A stretch of DNA of 64,000 bases from Candidatus Hamiltonella defensa 5AT (Acyrthosiphon pisum) (GCF_000021705.1 NC_012751.1:1848006-1912005), one strand, 5' to 3'. Numbered from the stretch's first letter, positions 1-11,744 are shown. The notes: generated by a model not told the origin, from the letters alone. Made by a program: numbers and translations.

Positions 1-1043
1 TTAAACAATGGTTACAAGCCGGTGTGCTGGAACATGGCAACTATATACCCAATGTTGCAGGTACTCCGCAAGGCGGGATTATCAGTCCACTACTGGCCAA
101 TATTGCACTCCACGGAATGGAGACCTTACTGGGTATTCAATACTGGAAAAACGGCACGCCAAAACAAGGGCAACCTTATGCAGTAGTTCGTTATGCGGAT
201 GATTTTGTCGTATTCGGTAAATCCCGTGAAGAGTGCGAAACTGCCAAAATAAAGTTGCAAATTTGGTTAGCTCAGAGAGGGTTAGCTCTTTCTGAAGAAA
301 AAACCAGTATCAAACACTTGAAGGAAGGATTCGACTTCCTGGGATTTAATATACGACATTATGACAATCGCCACAGAAAACGGGGATATATATTGTTAAC
401 GAAGCCCTCAAAGGAGTCGATGAAAAGGTACAAACAGCAAATGAGAATGACCTGGAAAGGTATTATCGGTATGCCGACACAAGAAGGAATAAGACAACTG
501 AATGCCAAGATAATAGGATGGTGTAATTACTATCGTATTGGTGCTTCAAAAAGAACATTCAGTGCATTAGACCAATGGATGTGGATCCGCCAACGTAGAT
601 ATTTGTATCGACGTCATCCCAATAAACACTGGTGGTGGCGAAGAAAACACTACTTAGGCAAGATACCAGGTAGAGAAGACTATTCAGTATTTATGGATAA
701 ATCAACCGGTGGATTTCTTTGGAAGCATGCATGGACAAAAATACAGCGTCATTGGCTAGTTCCAAAAAATGCTTCCCCCGACAATCCGGAATTGCGTGAC
801 TATTGGCGTAATAGGCAGGCACGTAAACAGCCTTTTATTTACGGTGTCAAAGTTAACCTCTATAAGCGACAGAAAGGTTATTGTCCTCTCTGTGATCAAG
901 AGTTGGACAATGGTGAACAATTGCATGTTCATCATATTCAGCCTAAAGCTGAAGGGGGTGACAACAAGCTGGCTAATCTAAGATTGTTACATGCTAATTG
1001 CCACAGACAATTACATAGCAAAAAAGGAAAAATGTTGAAGTGA
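1..1043 (+). CDS. ltrA: Group II intron reverse transcriptase/maturase with HNH domain (5'-partial)
   Basis: Intron-encoded protein, open from the left edge of the window in the frame of position 3; the first ATG visible is at 24 but it is internal to the domain. Counting from that ATG, the RT signature YADD lies at residues 57-60 and the preceding GTPQGG..SP block at about 13-22. The maturase (X) region follows, and a C-terminal HNH nuclease shows a CPLC knuckle near 287, HVHH near 301 and a CH pair near 326. Such proteins help the intron fold and splice, cut the target DNA and copy the intron into it (retrohoming). All catalytic residues visible here are intact, so this copy may still be active. 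The overlap with the minus copy at 1120-2304 is identical in protein sequence. Confidence 0.93.
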   Translation, partial: KQWLQAGVLEHGNYIPNVAGTPQGGIISPLLANIALHGMETLLGIQYWKNGTPKQGQPYAVVRYADDFVVFGKSREECETAKIKLQIWLAQRGLALSEEKTSIKHLKEGFDFLGFNIRHYDNRHRKRGYILLTKPSKESMKRYKQQMRMTWKGIIGMPTQEGIRQLNAKIIGWCNYYRIGASKRTFSALDQWMWIRQRRYLYRRHPNKHWWWRRKHYLGKIPGREDYSVFMDKSTGGFLWKHAWTKIQRHWLVPKNASPDNPELRDYWRNRQARKQPFIYGVKVNLYKRQKGYCPLCDQELDNGEQLHVHHIQPKAEGGDNKLANLRLLHANCHRQLHSKKGKMLK

Positions 1044-1054
1044 GTAAGTTGCGT

Positions 1055-1088
1055 GAGCCGTATGCGGGGTAACTCGCACGTACGGTTC
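1055..1088 (+). ncRNA. Group II intron domain V
   Basis: A 34-nt hairpin starts gagccgtatgcg and closes cgcacgtacggttc, which is the typical layout of the catalytic domain V: a long stem with a bulge and a tetraloop-like top. It follows the RT stop codon by 11 nt and precedes the domain VI-like segment. It marks this copy as carrying a complete ribozyme 3' end. Confidence 0.85.
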
Positions 1089-1119
1089 TTGAGGGAGTGG
1101 GCACTTGCGGCCTGCTTAC

Positions 1120-2304
1120 CTAATCAATACGATAGTAATTACACCATCCTATTATCTTGGCATTCAGTTGTCTTATTCCTTCTTGTGTCGGCATACCGAT
1201 AATACCTTTCCAGGTCATTCTCATTTGCTGTTTGTACCTTTTCATCGACTCCTTTGAGGGCTTCGTTAACAATATATATCCCCGTTTTCTGTGGCGATTG
1301 TCATAATGTCGTATATTAAATCCCAGGAAGTCGAATCCTTCCTTCAAGTGTTTGATACTGGTTTTTTCTTCAGAAAGAGCTAACCCTCTCTGAGCTAACC
1401 AAATTTGCAACTTTATTTTGGCAGTTTCGCACTCTTCACGGGATTTACCGAATACGACAAAATCATCCGCATAACGAACTACTGCATAAGGTTGCCCTTG
1501 TTTTGGCGTGCCGTTTTTCCAGTATTGAATACCCAGTAAGGTCTCCATTCCGTGGAGTGCAATATTGGCCAGTAGTGGACTGATAATCCCGCCTTGCGGA
1601 GTACCTGCAACATTGGGTATATAGTTGCCATGTTCCAGCACACCGGCTTGTAACCATTGTTTAATCATGTTTCTTTCGGGGAATCCCCCGATTTTTTTTA
1701 TGAGAAAATTATGGTCAATGTTGTCAAATGCGCCTTTAATATCTGCATCTAGTACCCAGTGCCGTGTCCCTCGTGCTCTGGCAATACAGAAAATTTTTTG
1801 TATTGCGTCATGGGCACTTCGCCCCGGTCTAAATCCGTAGCTGACTGGTTCAAATTTTGCTTCCCAATAAGGTTCCAGCGCCGATTTAACTATCGCTTGT
1901 CTACAGCGGTCGAGAATGGTTGGGATCCCAAGAGGGCGTTTTTTTCCATTCTTTTTTGCTATGTAAACTCGTTTTACTGGATAAACCTTTTCTGAAGTTG
2001 TTTGGCTTAATAACTTATAAAGATGTTCTCGTCCTTTATGGTCATTAATTACCTGATTATCTACTCCAGCCGTGTGTTTTCCCCGATTGACCTGAGTGAC
2101 TTTCCTGATAGCCAGAAGATGGTTAGCTCTTGATTTCATCATGAGTTTTTGCAGATTTCTGACTTTCTTTAAGTCACCTGTTGCTGAAGCCCTATATATT
2201 CTTTGCCTTAGATTATTAATCATGGCTGTCACAACACGCCAGTTAATAGCATGCCATTCCAGTTGTTGTTCATAGTTTTGATTTATTACGTTTGCCATAG
2301 GCAT
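1120..2304 (-). pseudogene. ltrA: Group II intron reverse transcriptase/maturase, C-terminally truncated
   Basis: 394 codons, starting MPMANVINQN, with the complete RT domain (RT motifs from about residue 90, YADD at about 278-281). The ORF then runs into the antisense end of the plus-strand intron after ...GWCNYYRI, picking up one foreign residue and a stop. The end of the maturase region and the HNH domain found in the plus copy are missing. Over the shared segment (about 172 residues) the two proteins are identical. The truncated protein should lack much of its DNA-binding and nuclease function. It could act only with help from an intact copy. Confidence 0.9.
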
Positions 2305-2885
2305 CTAACTCTTCTAAATCAATTCATAACCTTGGTAAAGGATTATATGGGTAAGTCACCCGTTCCACGTCAGCCTCTTTTCAGAGTAAAGTAATTACCT
2401 CTATCAATCCTGTTATGATTTCCAGTTGCCTTTCGGCTGATTGCCTTCGCTTTTTGGAACGTCTTATGCCCACTGTCTCTTAGTATTTACATCAACACTA
2501 AAAGATTAATGGGGTTACCGTGTTTCACACCATGAAGATACATTGAGTGGGCTGCCTCCTCTATGCCGGGGAACGGGATCCGTCGTAAAGAACGAACACT
2601 CTTCTTTACCCGTTTCTAACTGTCGTTAAATTTCCCCTTAACACGTCACATCTGATTTCGTGTTTTCGTTGCTGACGACATTTTAATCACGGAGATTCAC
2701 TTTATTCAGCCCATTTCAATTTTGCCTAGCCCCTATTTCTTATTCAGCTTAATACTTTAGTTAGGCTTTCATTCTCGCTTAGCACAAGAGAATTGCTCCT
2801 CTTGCACCGAGTAAGTGGCAATAAGGTTTCGGATCAACCTTACCCTTTTTCAAGGGACTTCTGTGGTGCAACTTTCACGTCGCAC
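1125..2885 (-). mobile_element. Group II intron, minus copy (3' part cut off by the plus copy)
   Basis: The 5' end is placed at 2885, where the minus strand reads GTGCGACG, matching the GTGYG start of group II introns. The 580 nt to the ORF start would be domains I-III and the front of IV. The ORF begins at 2304 and is broken at 1125, where the plus-strand intron ends. Domains V and VI of this copy are not in the window; if the plus copy is nested in it, they lie left of position 1. On the minus strand the 5' exon is the antisense of a dead transposase gene (2886-3053). Confidence 0.8.
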
Positions 2886-3053
2886 GGACTCAATCCATGA
2901 TAAAAACTCCGTACTATCAATAGCTCCAACGAATTTGACTCTTGATCAGTTTGAACAATTTATCTTGCCGTACATGAGTACAGGTCGCCGTTGGCCTGTA
3001 TTAAAACTGAGCTTATAGTAAGATATTCCACTATATTCTTAAAGTACTTTTTA
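2886..3053 (+). pseudogene. Transposase N-terminal remnant interrupted by the group II intron
   Basis: Reading from the intron boundary gives ...APTNLTLDQFEQFILPYMSTG.RWPVLKLSL and a stop at 3016-3018. After a frame change the match resumes as YSKIFHYILKVLF. From family knowledge this resembles the start of IS transposases that read roughly 'NLTLEQFEEFILP.LSKG.RGP...SLYKIFNYILKVLYTGCQW'. The piece is therefore the front of such a gene, frameshifted, cut off near 3053, and carrying the minus-strand intron at its 5' side. The IS family cannot be named with confidence from so short a piece. Confidence 0.5.
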
Positions 3054-3390
3054 AAAAAGATAATGGGGAGAAAAGGGGATTTTGGTTGTTCACTCGCCTG
3101 AGCATCGTTGAGTTCTGAGAATAATGCCTTTAATTAAGCAAGGGAACCGAAATAATAGTTATTTTCTGTGGGCTTAAAAAAATAATAATACTTTCGTTTT
3201 ATCTTTTCTTCTTAATGCGGCAAAAAAAAACAAATTTTGAGCTTTTTATGACAGTTTATTTATTCATTTAAAATTAAAATAAATTTTTACAATTTTAAAT
3301 CAATTGTGATTTAAAAAATCACTTTTGTATCAAAAAATATTACGATACTAAATTTAAAGCAAACTTTTTAAAATAAATTAAGGTTTAAAA
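3054..3390. other. AT-rich spacer, no gene recognised
   Basis: No supported coding sequence. The right half is extremely AT-rich with poly(A) and poly(T) runs and presumably contains the promoter of the gene at 3391. No clear sigma-70 promoter could be chosen among the many AT-rich candidates. Confidence 0.4.
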
Positions 3391-4575
3391 ATGAAATTTA
3401 ATGATATTAGTAATTATTACTCAAAAGTTAATACTTATAAAAGCGATGTTTCAGATTTTGTCAGTAAAAATGTGTTGAGGGTTAGAAATTTGGTTGATAA
3501 TAAAATTTTACAAAAAAAGACATCATCGAACGAGAAAATAGATCCTAACACAGAAACAGAAAATAAAAAAAAGGAAAAGGATACTCCGGTATTATATCGT
3601 AGACTCCCCCGGGAAAAATTACACAGACCAAAAAAATGTAACAAAAACTCTTCTCAAACAAGGGTATTACAAATAAAAAAAGAAGTACCACAAAAACAAG
3701 AGGTATCACTAATATTAAAATTTGACCTATTGTTGAGTGCCTCACTTCAAAAACAACCATGGTTTATTCCAATGAGTCAAATGCTTTTTGAATTAGTATT
3801 TAAAAATACAGAAAAATCAGAAGTACCATCAACATCAGAAACGCAATCAAATTTAAAACAGATCACAATATCAGGAAACCAAAAAGCCATAAAATCGCCA
3901 GAAGCAGAAAAAACAGAAATAGAGCCATTAACAGAAGCAGTAATAGAACCATCAACAGAACTAACAACAAAAACAAAAACAAAAACAACACCAGAAAAAA
4001 ATAAATTTTACGGATGGCAAGGTATAAAGAATCGAGTTGTTTCTTTATTTCAGCGACTTTTTTCTTTAACAAAAATAGAGAATAAAAATAAAGGAACATT
4101 CGATTTTGATCAAATTTTGAAATCCCAAAATTTACAAAATATAAAGTTATTTCTTAAAGAATATAAAAAAGAAAACAGCAGTAAAACGATAAATATGGAT
4201 AATAATCAAATTAACAGTCTTTGGAATATGGCTAAAAACGAGAACGATAAACAAATGTTAAAATCGCTTTTTCCTTTAGTTTTGCATGCTGTTCTAGAAC
4301 AAAGAAAAAACGAAGCGAATACAAATTCTACAAATCTAGATGACTGGTTGCTTGAGGGGTGTGAACAGCAGTTTGATTTGAACCCAAAAAATCGATCTGG
4401 AGAGTCTGCTGTTTATGTTGCCGTAAAAAACGGTGATGAGAAAGCTGTAAAAATTTTCTTTCTTTACAAAGAAGTAGATGATCATTTCAAAAAAAATACA
4501 AACGATTTTGAGAAGCTCATTAAAGCAGCTGAAAAAAATAAAATAAAAAATTTTCTTAATGATAGAAAGACGTAA
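3391..4575 (+). CDS. Lysine-rich protein with C-terminal ankyrin-like repeat; possible effector
   Basis: 394 aa, start ATG preceded by a weak AAGG about 7 nt upstream. I do not recognise a named family. Residues 1-100 are polar and basic; 140-230 is low-complexity rich in Glu, Thr, Lys and Pro (the TEAVIEPSTELTTKTKTKTT stretch); the last about 80 residues form helices in which GESAVYVAVKNGDEKAVKIF near 345-364 fits an ankyrin repeat (x-G-x-TAL-x-x-A-x-x-G-x-x-x-x-V). No Sec signal peptide or membrane segment is visible. A long disordered front with an ankyrin tail is common among symbiont proteins sent into host cells, so an effector role is possible but only inferred. It stands alone, between dead mobile DNA and wecA. 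AT content is higher than in the housekeeping genes, consistent with acquired DNA. Confidence 0.75.
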   Translation: MKFNDISNYYSKVNTYKSDVSDFVSKNVLRVRNLVDNKILQKKTSSNEKIDPNTETENKKKEKDTPVLYRRLPREKLHRPKKCNKNSSQTRVLQIKKEVPQKQEVSLILKFDLLLSASLQKQPWFIPMSQMLFELVFKNTEKSEVPSTSETQSNLKQITISGNQKAIKSPEAEKTEIEPLTEAVIEPSTELTTKTKTKTTPEKNKFYGWQGIKNRVVSLFQRLFSLTKIENKNKGTFDFDQILKSQNLQNIKLFLKEYKKENSSKTINMDNNQINSLWNMAKNENDKQMLKSLFPLVLHAVLEQRKNEANTNSTNLDDWLLEGCEQQFDLNPKNRSGESAVYVAVKNGDEKAVKIFFLYKEVDDHFKKNTNDFEKLIKAAEKNKIKNFLNDRKT

Positions 4576-4592
4576 ATTGAATTCTGAAAATC

Positions 4593-4616
4593 AAACCCTT
4601 GAGATTATAGGGGTTT
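4593..4616 (+). terminator. Stem-loop between the ankyrin-like gene and wecA
   Basis: aaaccc (4593-4598) pairs with gggttt (4611-4616) across a 12-nt loop, followed by tttcgtttattttttt. It lies between the convergent stop codons of the 3391 gene and wecA, so it could serve both. The 6-bp stem is weak. Confidence 0.5.
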
Positions 4617-4620
4617 TCGT

Positions 4621-5694
4621 TTATTTTTTTATTTTAGATGCTTTATTGATGCGTTTGATGAGACGAGATAATCGCCAAGCATTTTTGACACTATAACCAT
4701 ATACAAAAAACATGCATAAAAATAATGCAAACATAATCCATTCAGGTATAAAAAACTCACCTATGATCCCAATCAGTGCGCATAGAGCAGCAAAAAAAAT
4801 GATTAGTGTTAAGGTTTGTTGAGAGGTGAAACCAGAGCGCATCATCAAATGATGTAAATGTTGGCGATCAGGGAAAAGAGGGTTCATTCCTTTGCGTAAA
4901 CGGCGATACGTAATCGCAATCATGTCTATTAAAGGAACGGCAGTGGTCCATAATACCGTGACAGGACGAATTGGATGCCCACTCCCCTGAGTCGTCTGTA
5001 AAAGCAACCATATTATGGTAAATCCAATCAAGGTACTTCCAGCATCCCCCATAAAAATTTTGTATTTTTCACCCAGTAACCCTAAATTTAATAAAACATA
5101 AGGGGTGATAGCTACAATTATGGAAAAACACCATAGTGCTAATGCCATTTCACTTTTTTGATACAGCAAAAATCCTATTGCTAAAAAAGAAACACAGGAT
5201 AATCCACCTAATAAACCATCTATTCCATCTATCATATTAAAAGCGTTGATCGCAGCACATACAGAAAGCAAGGTAATGATATAACTAAAGGGACCTAATC
5301 CTAATTCTCTAAAACCGAAGATAAATCCCAAGTTATTTAAATGAAGCCCTGCAAAACACATGATAAAAACGCTGACTAAAAATTGTATGAACAATCTTAT
5401 TTTGACACTAATATTAAAGCGATCATCTAATACCCCAACAAATACTAGCAAACCAGCGCAAGCTAAATAAACTCCCGCATGAGGGATAAATTGATCGGCA
5501 GTAAGTAAGGCAAAACAAATACCAGCATAAACGGAGATTCCCCCTACCAATGGGATCGCGCCTTGATGATGTTTACGATGATCCGGCTCATCCACAAGCC
5601 CGATATATTTAGCCACTTTTCGAGCAGCTAACAGGCAAACTAAAGAAAAAAAGAAGATGCTGAGAAGATGTGCACTGAACACAAATAAATTCAC
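4621..5694 (-). CDS. wecA: Undecaprenyl-phosphate GlcNAc-1-phosphate transferase
   Basis: 357 aa integral membrane enzyme that transfers GlcNAc-1-phosphate from UDP-GlcNAc to undecaprenyl phosphate, the first lipid-linked step of enterobacterial common antigen and many O antigens. The start is GTG at 5694. About ten or eleven hydrophobic segments are seen. Family motifs are present: DEPDHRKHHQGAIPLVGG near residue 36, LDDRF near 88, NAFNMIDGIDGLLGG near 150, GDAGSTLIGF near 215 and the PDRQHLHH cytoplasmic loop near 275. It follows rho on the same strand after 76 nt, as in E. coli. The rest of the wec/ECA cluster is not next to it: downstream is the unrelated convergent gene at 3391, so its product may feed a pathway encoded elsewhere. 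Confidence 0.96.
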   Translation of the reverse strand: MNLFVFSAHLLSIFFFSLVCLLAARKVAKYIGLVDEPDHRKHHQGAIPLVGGISVYAGICFALLTADQFIPHAGVYLACAGLLVFVGVLDDRFNISVKIRLFIQFLVSVFIMCFAGLHLNNLGFIFGFRELGLGPFSYIITLLSVCAAINAFNMIDGIDGLLGGLSCVSFLAIGFLLYQKSEMALALWCFSIIVAITPYVLLNLGLLGEKYKIFMGDAGSTLIGFTIIWLLLQTTQGSGHPIRPVTVLWTTAVPLIDMIAITYRRLRKGMNPLFPDRQHLHHLMMRSGFTSQQTLTLIIFFAALCALIGIIGEFFIPEWIMFALFLCMFFVYGYSVKNAWRLSRLIKRINKASKIKK

Positions 5695-5770
5695 TTTTAC
5701 CGCTCTCTATAAGAAATAAGCTGATTTTTTACTTTGTGACTTTAATGAATTTTTGAAAAAAATTTAAATG

Positions 5771-7030
5771 TTATGAACGTCTCATCATATCAAAAAATTC
5801 GTCATTAGTTTTTGTCATCGCCAGCTTATTAATCAGAAACTCCATAGCATCTATCTCACCCATAGGATGGATAATTTTACGTAAAATCCACATTTTTTGT
5901 AGTTCTTCAGAAGTCGTTAGCAGCTCTTCTTTTCGCGTACCAGATCGGTTGTAATCAATCGCAGGGAAGACCCGTTTTTCAGAAATTTTACGAGAAAGAT
6001 GTAGTTCCATATTCCCGGTACCTTTAAATTCTTCATAGATCACTTCATCCATCTTAGAACCGGTCTCAACTAATGCCGTAGCAATAATGGTAAGACTGCC
6101 TCCTTCTTCCACATTCCGAGCTGCTCCAAAGAATCGTTTTGGACGATGTAAAGCGTTGGCATCCACACCCCCTGTTAATACCTTTCCAGAAGAAGGTACG
6201 ACCGTGTTATATGCACGAGCCAAACGCGTAATCGAGTCAAGTAAAATGATCACATCTTTTTTATGTTCAACTAAACGTTTCGCTTTTTCTATCATCATTT
6301 CAGCAACTTGCACATGACGCGCCGCAGGTTCGTCAAAAGTAGAGGCGATGACCTCCCCTTTGACCAGGCGTTGCATTTCTGTCACCTCTTCTGGACGCTC
6401 ATCAATCAACAGCACCATCAACACACAATCAGGATGATTATACGCAATACTGCTTGCAATATTTTGAAGCAACATAGTTTTTCCCGCTTTGGGAGGGGCA
6501 ACAATGAGACCTCGTTGACCACAGCCAATAGGCGCGGCGAGATCCAAAACTCGAGCAGTCAAGTCTTCTGTTGAACCGTTACCTCTCCCCATAAGTAAAC
6601 GAGAATTTGCGTGTAGAGGCGTTAGGTTCTCAAATAAAATTTTATTGCGGGCATTTTCAGGTTTGTCGTAATTGACTTTATTCACTTTCAATAAAGCAAA
6701 ATAACGCTCCCCTTCTTTAGGAGGGCGAATTTTCCCTGAAACCGTATCCCCAGTCCGCAAATTAAAACGGCGTATTTGGCTGGGCGAAACATAGATGTCA
6801 TCAGGGCCTGCAAGGTAAGAACTATCGGAAGAACGGAGAAAACCAAAGCCGTCTTGTAATATTTCTAAAACCCCATCTCCAAAAATATCTTCCCCACTTT
6901 TTGCGTGTTGCTTCAAAATGGAAAAAATCATGTCTTGCTTACGAATACGAGCTAAGTTTTCTAGTCCCATATTTTCGCCTAGCGTGATCAGCTCAGAAAC
7001 GGGTGTATTCTTTAATTCAGTAAGATTCAT
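5771..7030 (-). CDS. rho: Transcription termination factor Rho
   Basis: 419 aa, the E. coli length. Rho is a hexameric RNA helicase that binds unstructured C-rich RNA, moves 5'-3' using ATP and releases RNA polymerase. Starting MNLTELKNTPVSEL, it has the N-terminal helical domain, the cold-shock-like primary RNA site (GFGFLRSSDSSYL near 62, followed by DDIYVSPSQIRRF), Walker A VAPPKAGKTMLLQ near 177, Walker B VIILLDSITRL near 260, and the Q- and R-loop region with the TGGVDANALHRPKRFFGAAR block near 288. No residue known to be essential appears changed. In E. coli trxA lies upstream; here the upstream neighbour is a phosphomannomutase pseudogene. Confidence 0.97.
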   Translation of the reverse strand: MNLTELKNTPVSELITLGENMGLENLARIRKQDMIFSILKQHAKSGEDIFGDGVLEILQDGFGFLRSSDSSYLAGPDDIYVSPSQIRRFNLRTGDTVSGKIRPPKEGERYFALLKVNKVNYDKPENARNKILFENLTPLHANSRLLMGRGNGSTEDLTARVLDLAAPIGCGQRGLIVAPPKAGKTMLLQNIASSIAYNHPDCVLMVLLIDERPEEVTEMQRLVKGEVIASTFDEPAARHVQVAEMMIEKAKRLVEHKKDVIILLDSITRLARAYNTVVPSSGKVLTGGVDANALHRPKRFFGAARNVEEGGSLTIIATALVETGSKMDEVIYEEFKGTGNMELHLSRKISEKRVFPAIDYNRSGTRKEELLTTSEELQKMWILRKIIHPMGEIDAMEFLINKLAMTKTNDEFFDMMRRS

Positions 7031-7676
7031 AGTGATGGGTTCTTAATAGCGTGAAGTCATTTTTGAAGTATGTTCATGAATGGTATAGCAGCGTGAACCG
7101 CCTGTTCGAAATGTGATATGTAACAAACGGGTCACATTTTAGTCACTAGACTTGCTTTTAAAACCTAATATAAAGAATGCGATTTTTCTGTGTGGCCAGT
7201 ATTTTATGGGAAGCGCGCTGGTCGTTTTTATATACTCTATGTGCACTTACGTTAGCTGGGCGTAGAGAGACTTAAACACACAATCCTCGCTAGGGTTTTG
7301 AAAGGAAGTGCTGATGTTAAGAAAAAAACAGGCCGATAATAATATCCAAATAAAAATGTAACTCTAGTTATACATTTCATCTGATGCTGTTAACATTAAT
7401 ATCATTTAGGGGCTAATAAATGATTTTTATAACATAAATCGCTCAGATTTTTATAGATATGATGGAACCGCAGCTGGTGGAATCTAACATGCTTCTTATT
7501 GTTCGTCTAGAGACAAATAAATTTCAAAAAATTCATCTGGCGATAGACATTTTAATTGTTTATTAATCACTGATGTTACGTAGAGCTCTTAAGGATAAGA
7601 TAATACTGAACATGATTCTTCAGTCACGAAAATGAATGGAGAAAGTTGCAGGAATCAAACCTAAAGCATTTGAATT
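7031..7676. other. 646-bp spacer upstream of rho, no intact gene
   Basis: The region should hold the rho promoter and leader (rho is autoregulated through its leader in E. coli). I could not identify a leader peptide or a clear promoter. There is no ORF with a recognisable product. It probably contains decayed DNA, since the neighbouring gene at 7677-8204 is dead and the ilv, rep and trxA genes that separate tRNA-Trp from rho in E. coli are absent. Confidence 0.45.
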
Positions 7677-8204
7677 TTACACTGATTTTTTGATAGAAAG
7701 CAACGGCGACAGGGATTTTCTAAGGCCTTGTGGAACGCGATTGAAAATTAGTGAAATGTCATGGTCGAGAGGCTTTTTATAGCTGCCTTGAGAAAGAGAT
7801 GAGAACAAATTTGATTCAGCCAATTCTTGGATCTTTTTGAGCCCTGTATTGCCACTGATAGGGCGAGCCCCTTTTTGCACGAGTTTCATCCCATTATAAT
7901 CAATGGAATTGTGGCTGGCATTGACTTCAATACCACTCTCGATACCAAGAGAAAAGATGGCAAATAGACTTCTTCTGTACCAGAAACACCAATATCGAGT
8001 ACATTGCCCCCCTTCTTATAAACCGCGAGAGAGGGCTCACTTCAGGCTTTCGCTGCTTAAATGCACATCACCACCCACGACGACGGTTTTGGCTTGGGTT
8101 AATTCGGCATAAGCCCGACCAATCCGATAGGCGATCTGCTGATTGAGTTTTTGACCTAAGCGCCCACGAATATCATAGGGTTTAAAACAGGATAATTTAG
8201 GCAT
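7677..8204 (-). pseudogene. manB: Phosphomannomutase (CpsG/ManB) fragment
   Basis: From ATG at 8204 the minus strand reads MPKLSCFKPYDIRGRLGQKL, very like the start of E. coli CpsG. Similarity continues through VVVGGDVHLSSESLK, then a TGA stop, a frameshift before YKKGGNVLDIGVSGTEEVYF, a second frameshift near 7970, then IEVNASHNSIDYNGMKLVQKGARPISG, where the active-site serine is in the ASHN motif. The match ends by about residue 170 of the roughly 456-residue family, the last 35 codons being out of register. Phosphomannomutase makes mannose-1-phosphate for GDP-mannose in capsule and O-antigen synthesis. At least three lesions plus loss of two thirds of the gene make it clearly non-functional, and it suggests loss of a mannose-containing surface polymer. 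Confidence 0.85.
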
Positions 8205-8405
8205 AAATTTGCATTGTCATTTTCTAGCTTGGGGAGATATGTGCTCAATGTTATTGAGGTCAGATGAGTAAGTCGGAAGATATTTCAAGTATTTTTTGGA
8301 TGTTTTTAATTGTATGAAAAACAGGAGCCTCAATGGCAATCAGGGGTAAAAGGTGTTGTAAACAGTTGAAGAGGTGAGATGAAATTTGAACTTTTATATT
8401 AAGCA

Positions 8406-8481
8406 TGGCAGGGGTGGGGAGATTTGAACTCCCAACACCCGGTTTTGGAGACCGGTGCTCTACCAATTGAACTACACCCCT
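8406..8481 (-). tRNA. trpT: tRNA-Trp (CCA)
   Basis: Minus-strand cloverleaf starting AGGGGTGTAGTTCAATTGG with acceptor stem AGGGGTG/CACCCCT, anticodon loop CTCCAAA (anticodon CCA) and encoded 3' CCA at 8406-8408. It closes the rRNA operon, 72 nt after the 5S gene, as trpT does at E. coli rrnC. The aspT that precedes it there is missing. Confidence 0.97.
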
Positions 8482-8553
8482 AAAAATGTCTTTTCAGTAA
8501 GTATGTCGTCAACAGAAAGGCCGGCTTTAAATGTTTTGGCTGCTTATGTAAGG

Positions 8554-8672
8554 AGCCTGGCGGTGTCCTAGTCTCACATGGGGAAACCCCACACTACCCT
8601 CGGCGCAACGGCGTTTCACTTCTGAGTTCGGGATGGTTTCAGGTGGGTCCACCGCACTTTGGCCGCCAAGCC
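8554..8672 (-). rRNA. rrf: 5S ribosomal RNA
   Basis: About 119 nt on the minus strand, beginning gcttggcggccaaagtgcgg and ending caccgccaggc. The central CCGAACTCAGAAGTGAAACG block typical of enterobacterial 5S RNA is intact. The ends are estimated to within a few bases from pairing of the terminal helix. Confidence 0.95.
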
Positions 8673-8729
8673 ATATTTTTTTTCTTCAGAATAAGCAAGT
8701 CATGCGCTCTAAAACAGTTTCGGTGTTGT

Positions 8730-11632
<2,903 letters not shown>

Positions 11633-11676
11633 TACAACCCGAAATTGTTTCTGACTTACAATCTCTTGCTTATCCC

Positions 11677-11697
11677 TTATTTTTAAAGAGCAATTTC
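11677..11697 (-). promoter_or_regulatory. boxA antitermination site before 23S
   Basis: The minus strand reads ttgctctttaaaaataag, matching the rrn boxA core TGCTCTTTAA. It lies in the 16S-23S spacer between tRNA-Glu and 23S, where E. coli rrn operons carry their second boxA. NusB/S10 binding here lets RNA polymerase ignore Rho. Confidence 0.8.
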
Positions 11698-11744
11698 TTG
11701 AAAACACTGAAGCTGTTTTTAAGATAGTTTTGAACACATCTCTG

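Larger units (their letters stand above)
1..1124 (+). mobile_element. Group II intron, plus copy (5' end outside window)
   Basis: The right-hand part of a group II intron. It carries the reverse transcriptase ORF, then domain V at 1055-1088, then a short domain VI-like tail ending in ...cttacctaat at 1124. The boundary is sharp: from 1125 the sequence becomes the exact reverse complement of this intron's own ORF (positions 540 downwards), so 1124/1125 is taken as the 3' splice junction. An 'AT' end fits the A-pyrimidine ending usual for group II introns. The copy appears to have landed antisense inside a second copy of itself. The 5' end lies left of the window. Confidence 0.85.
1..1664. repeat. 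Perfect inverted repeat of intron sequence, arms 1-540 and 1125-1664
   Basis: Position n on the plus strand pairs with position 1665-n on the minus strand. I compared the first 60 and last 40 bases of the arms directly and the translated proteins throughout, and saw no difference. The arms are at least 540 bp, separated by 584 bp, and run past the left window edge. Identity this high means a recent duplication or ongoing gene conversion. The pair could also drive inversions or mis-assembly. Confidence 0.9.

Noticed and set aside
3435..4099. Three minus-strand hydrophobic ORFs opposite the ankyrin-like gene.
   Set aside because: Leu/Phe-rich translation is the expected antisense of a Lys/Glu-rich, A-rich gene.
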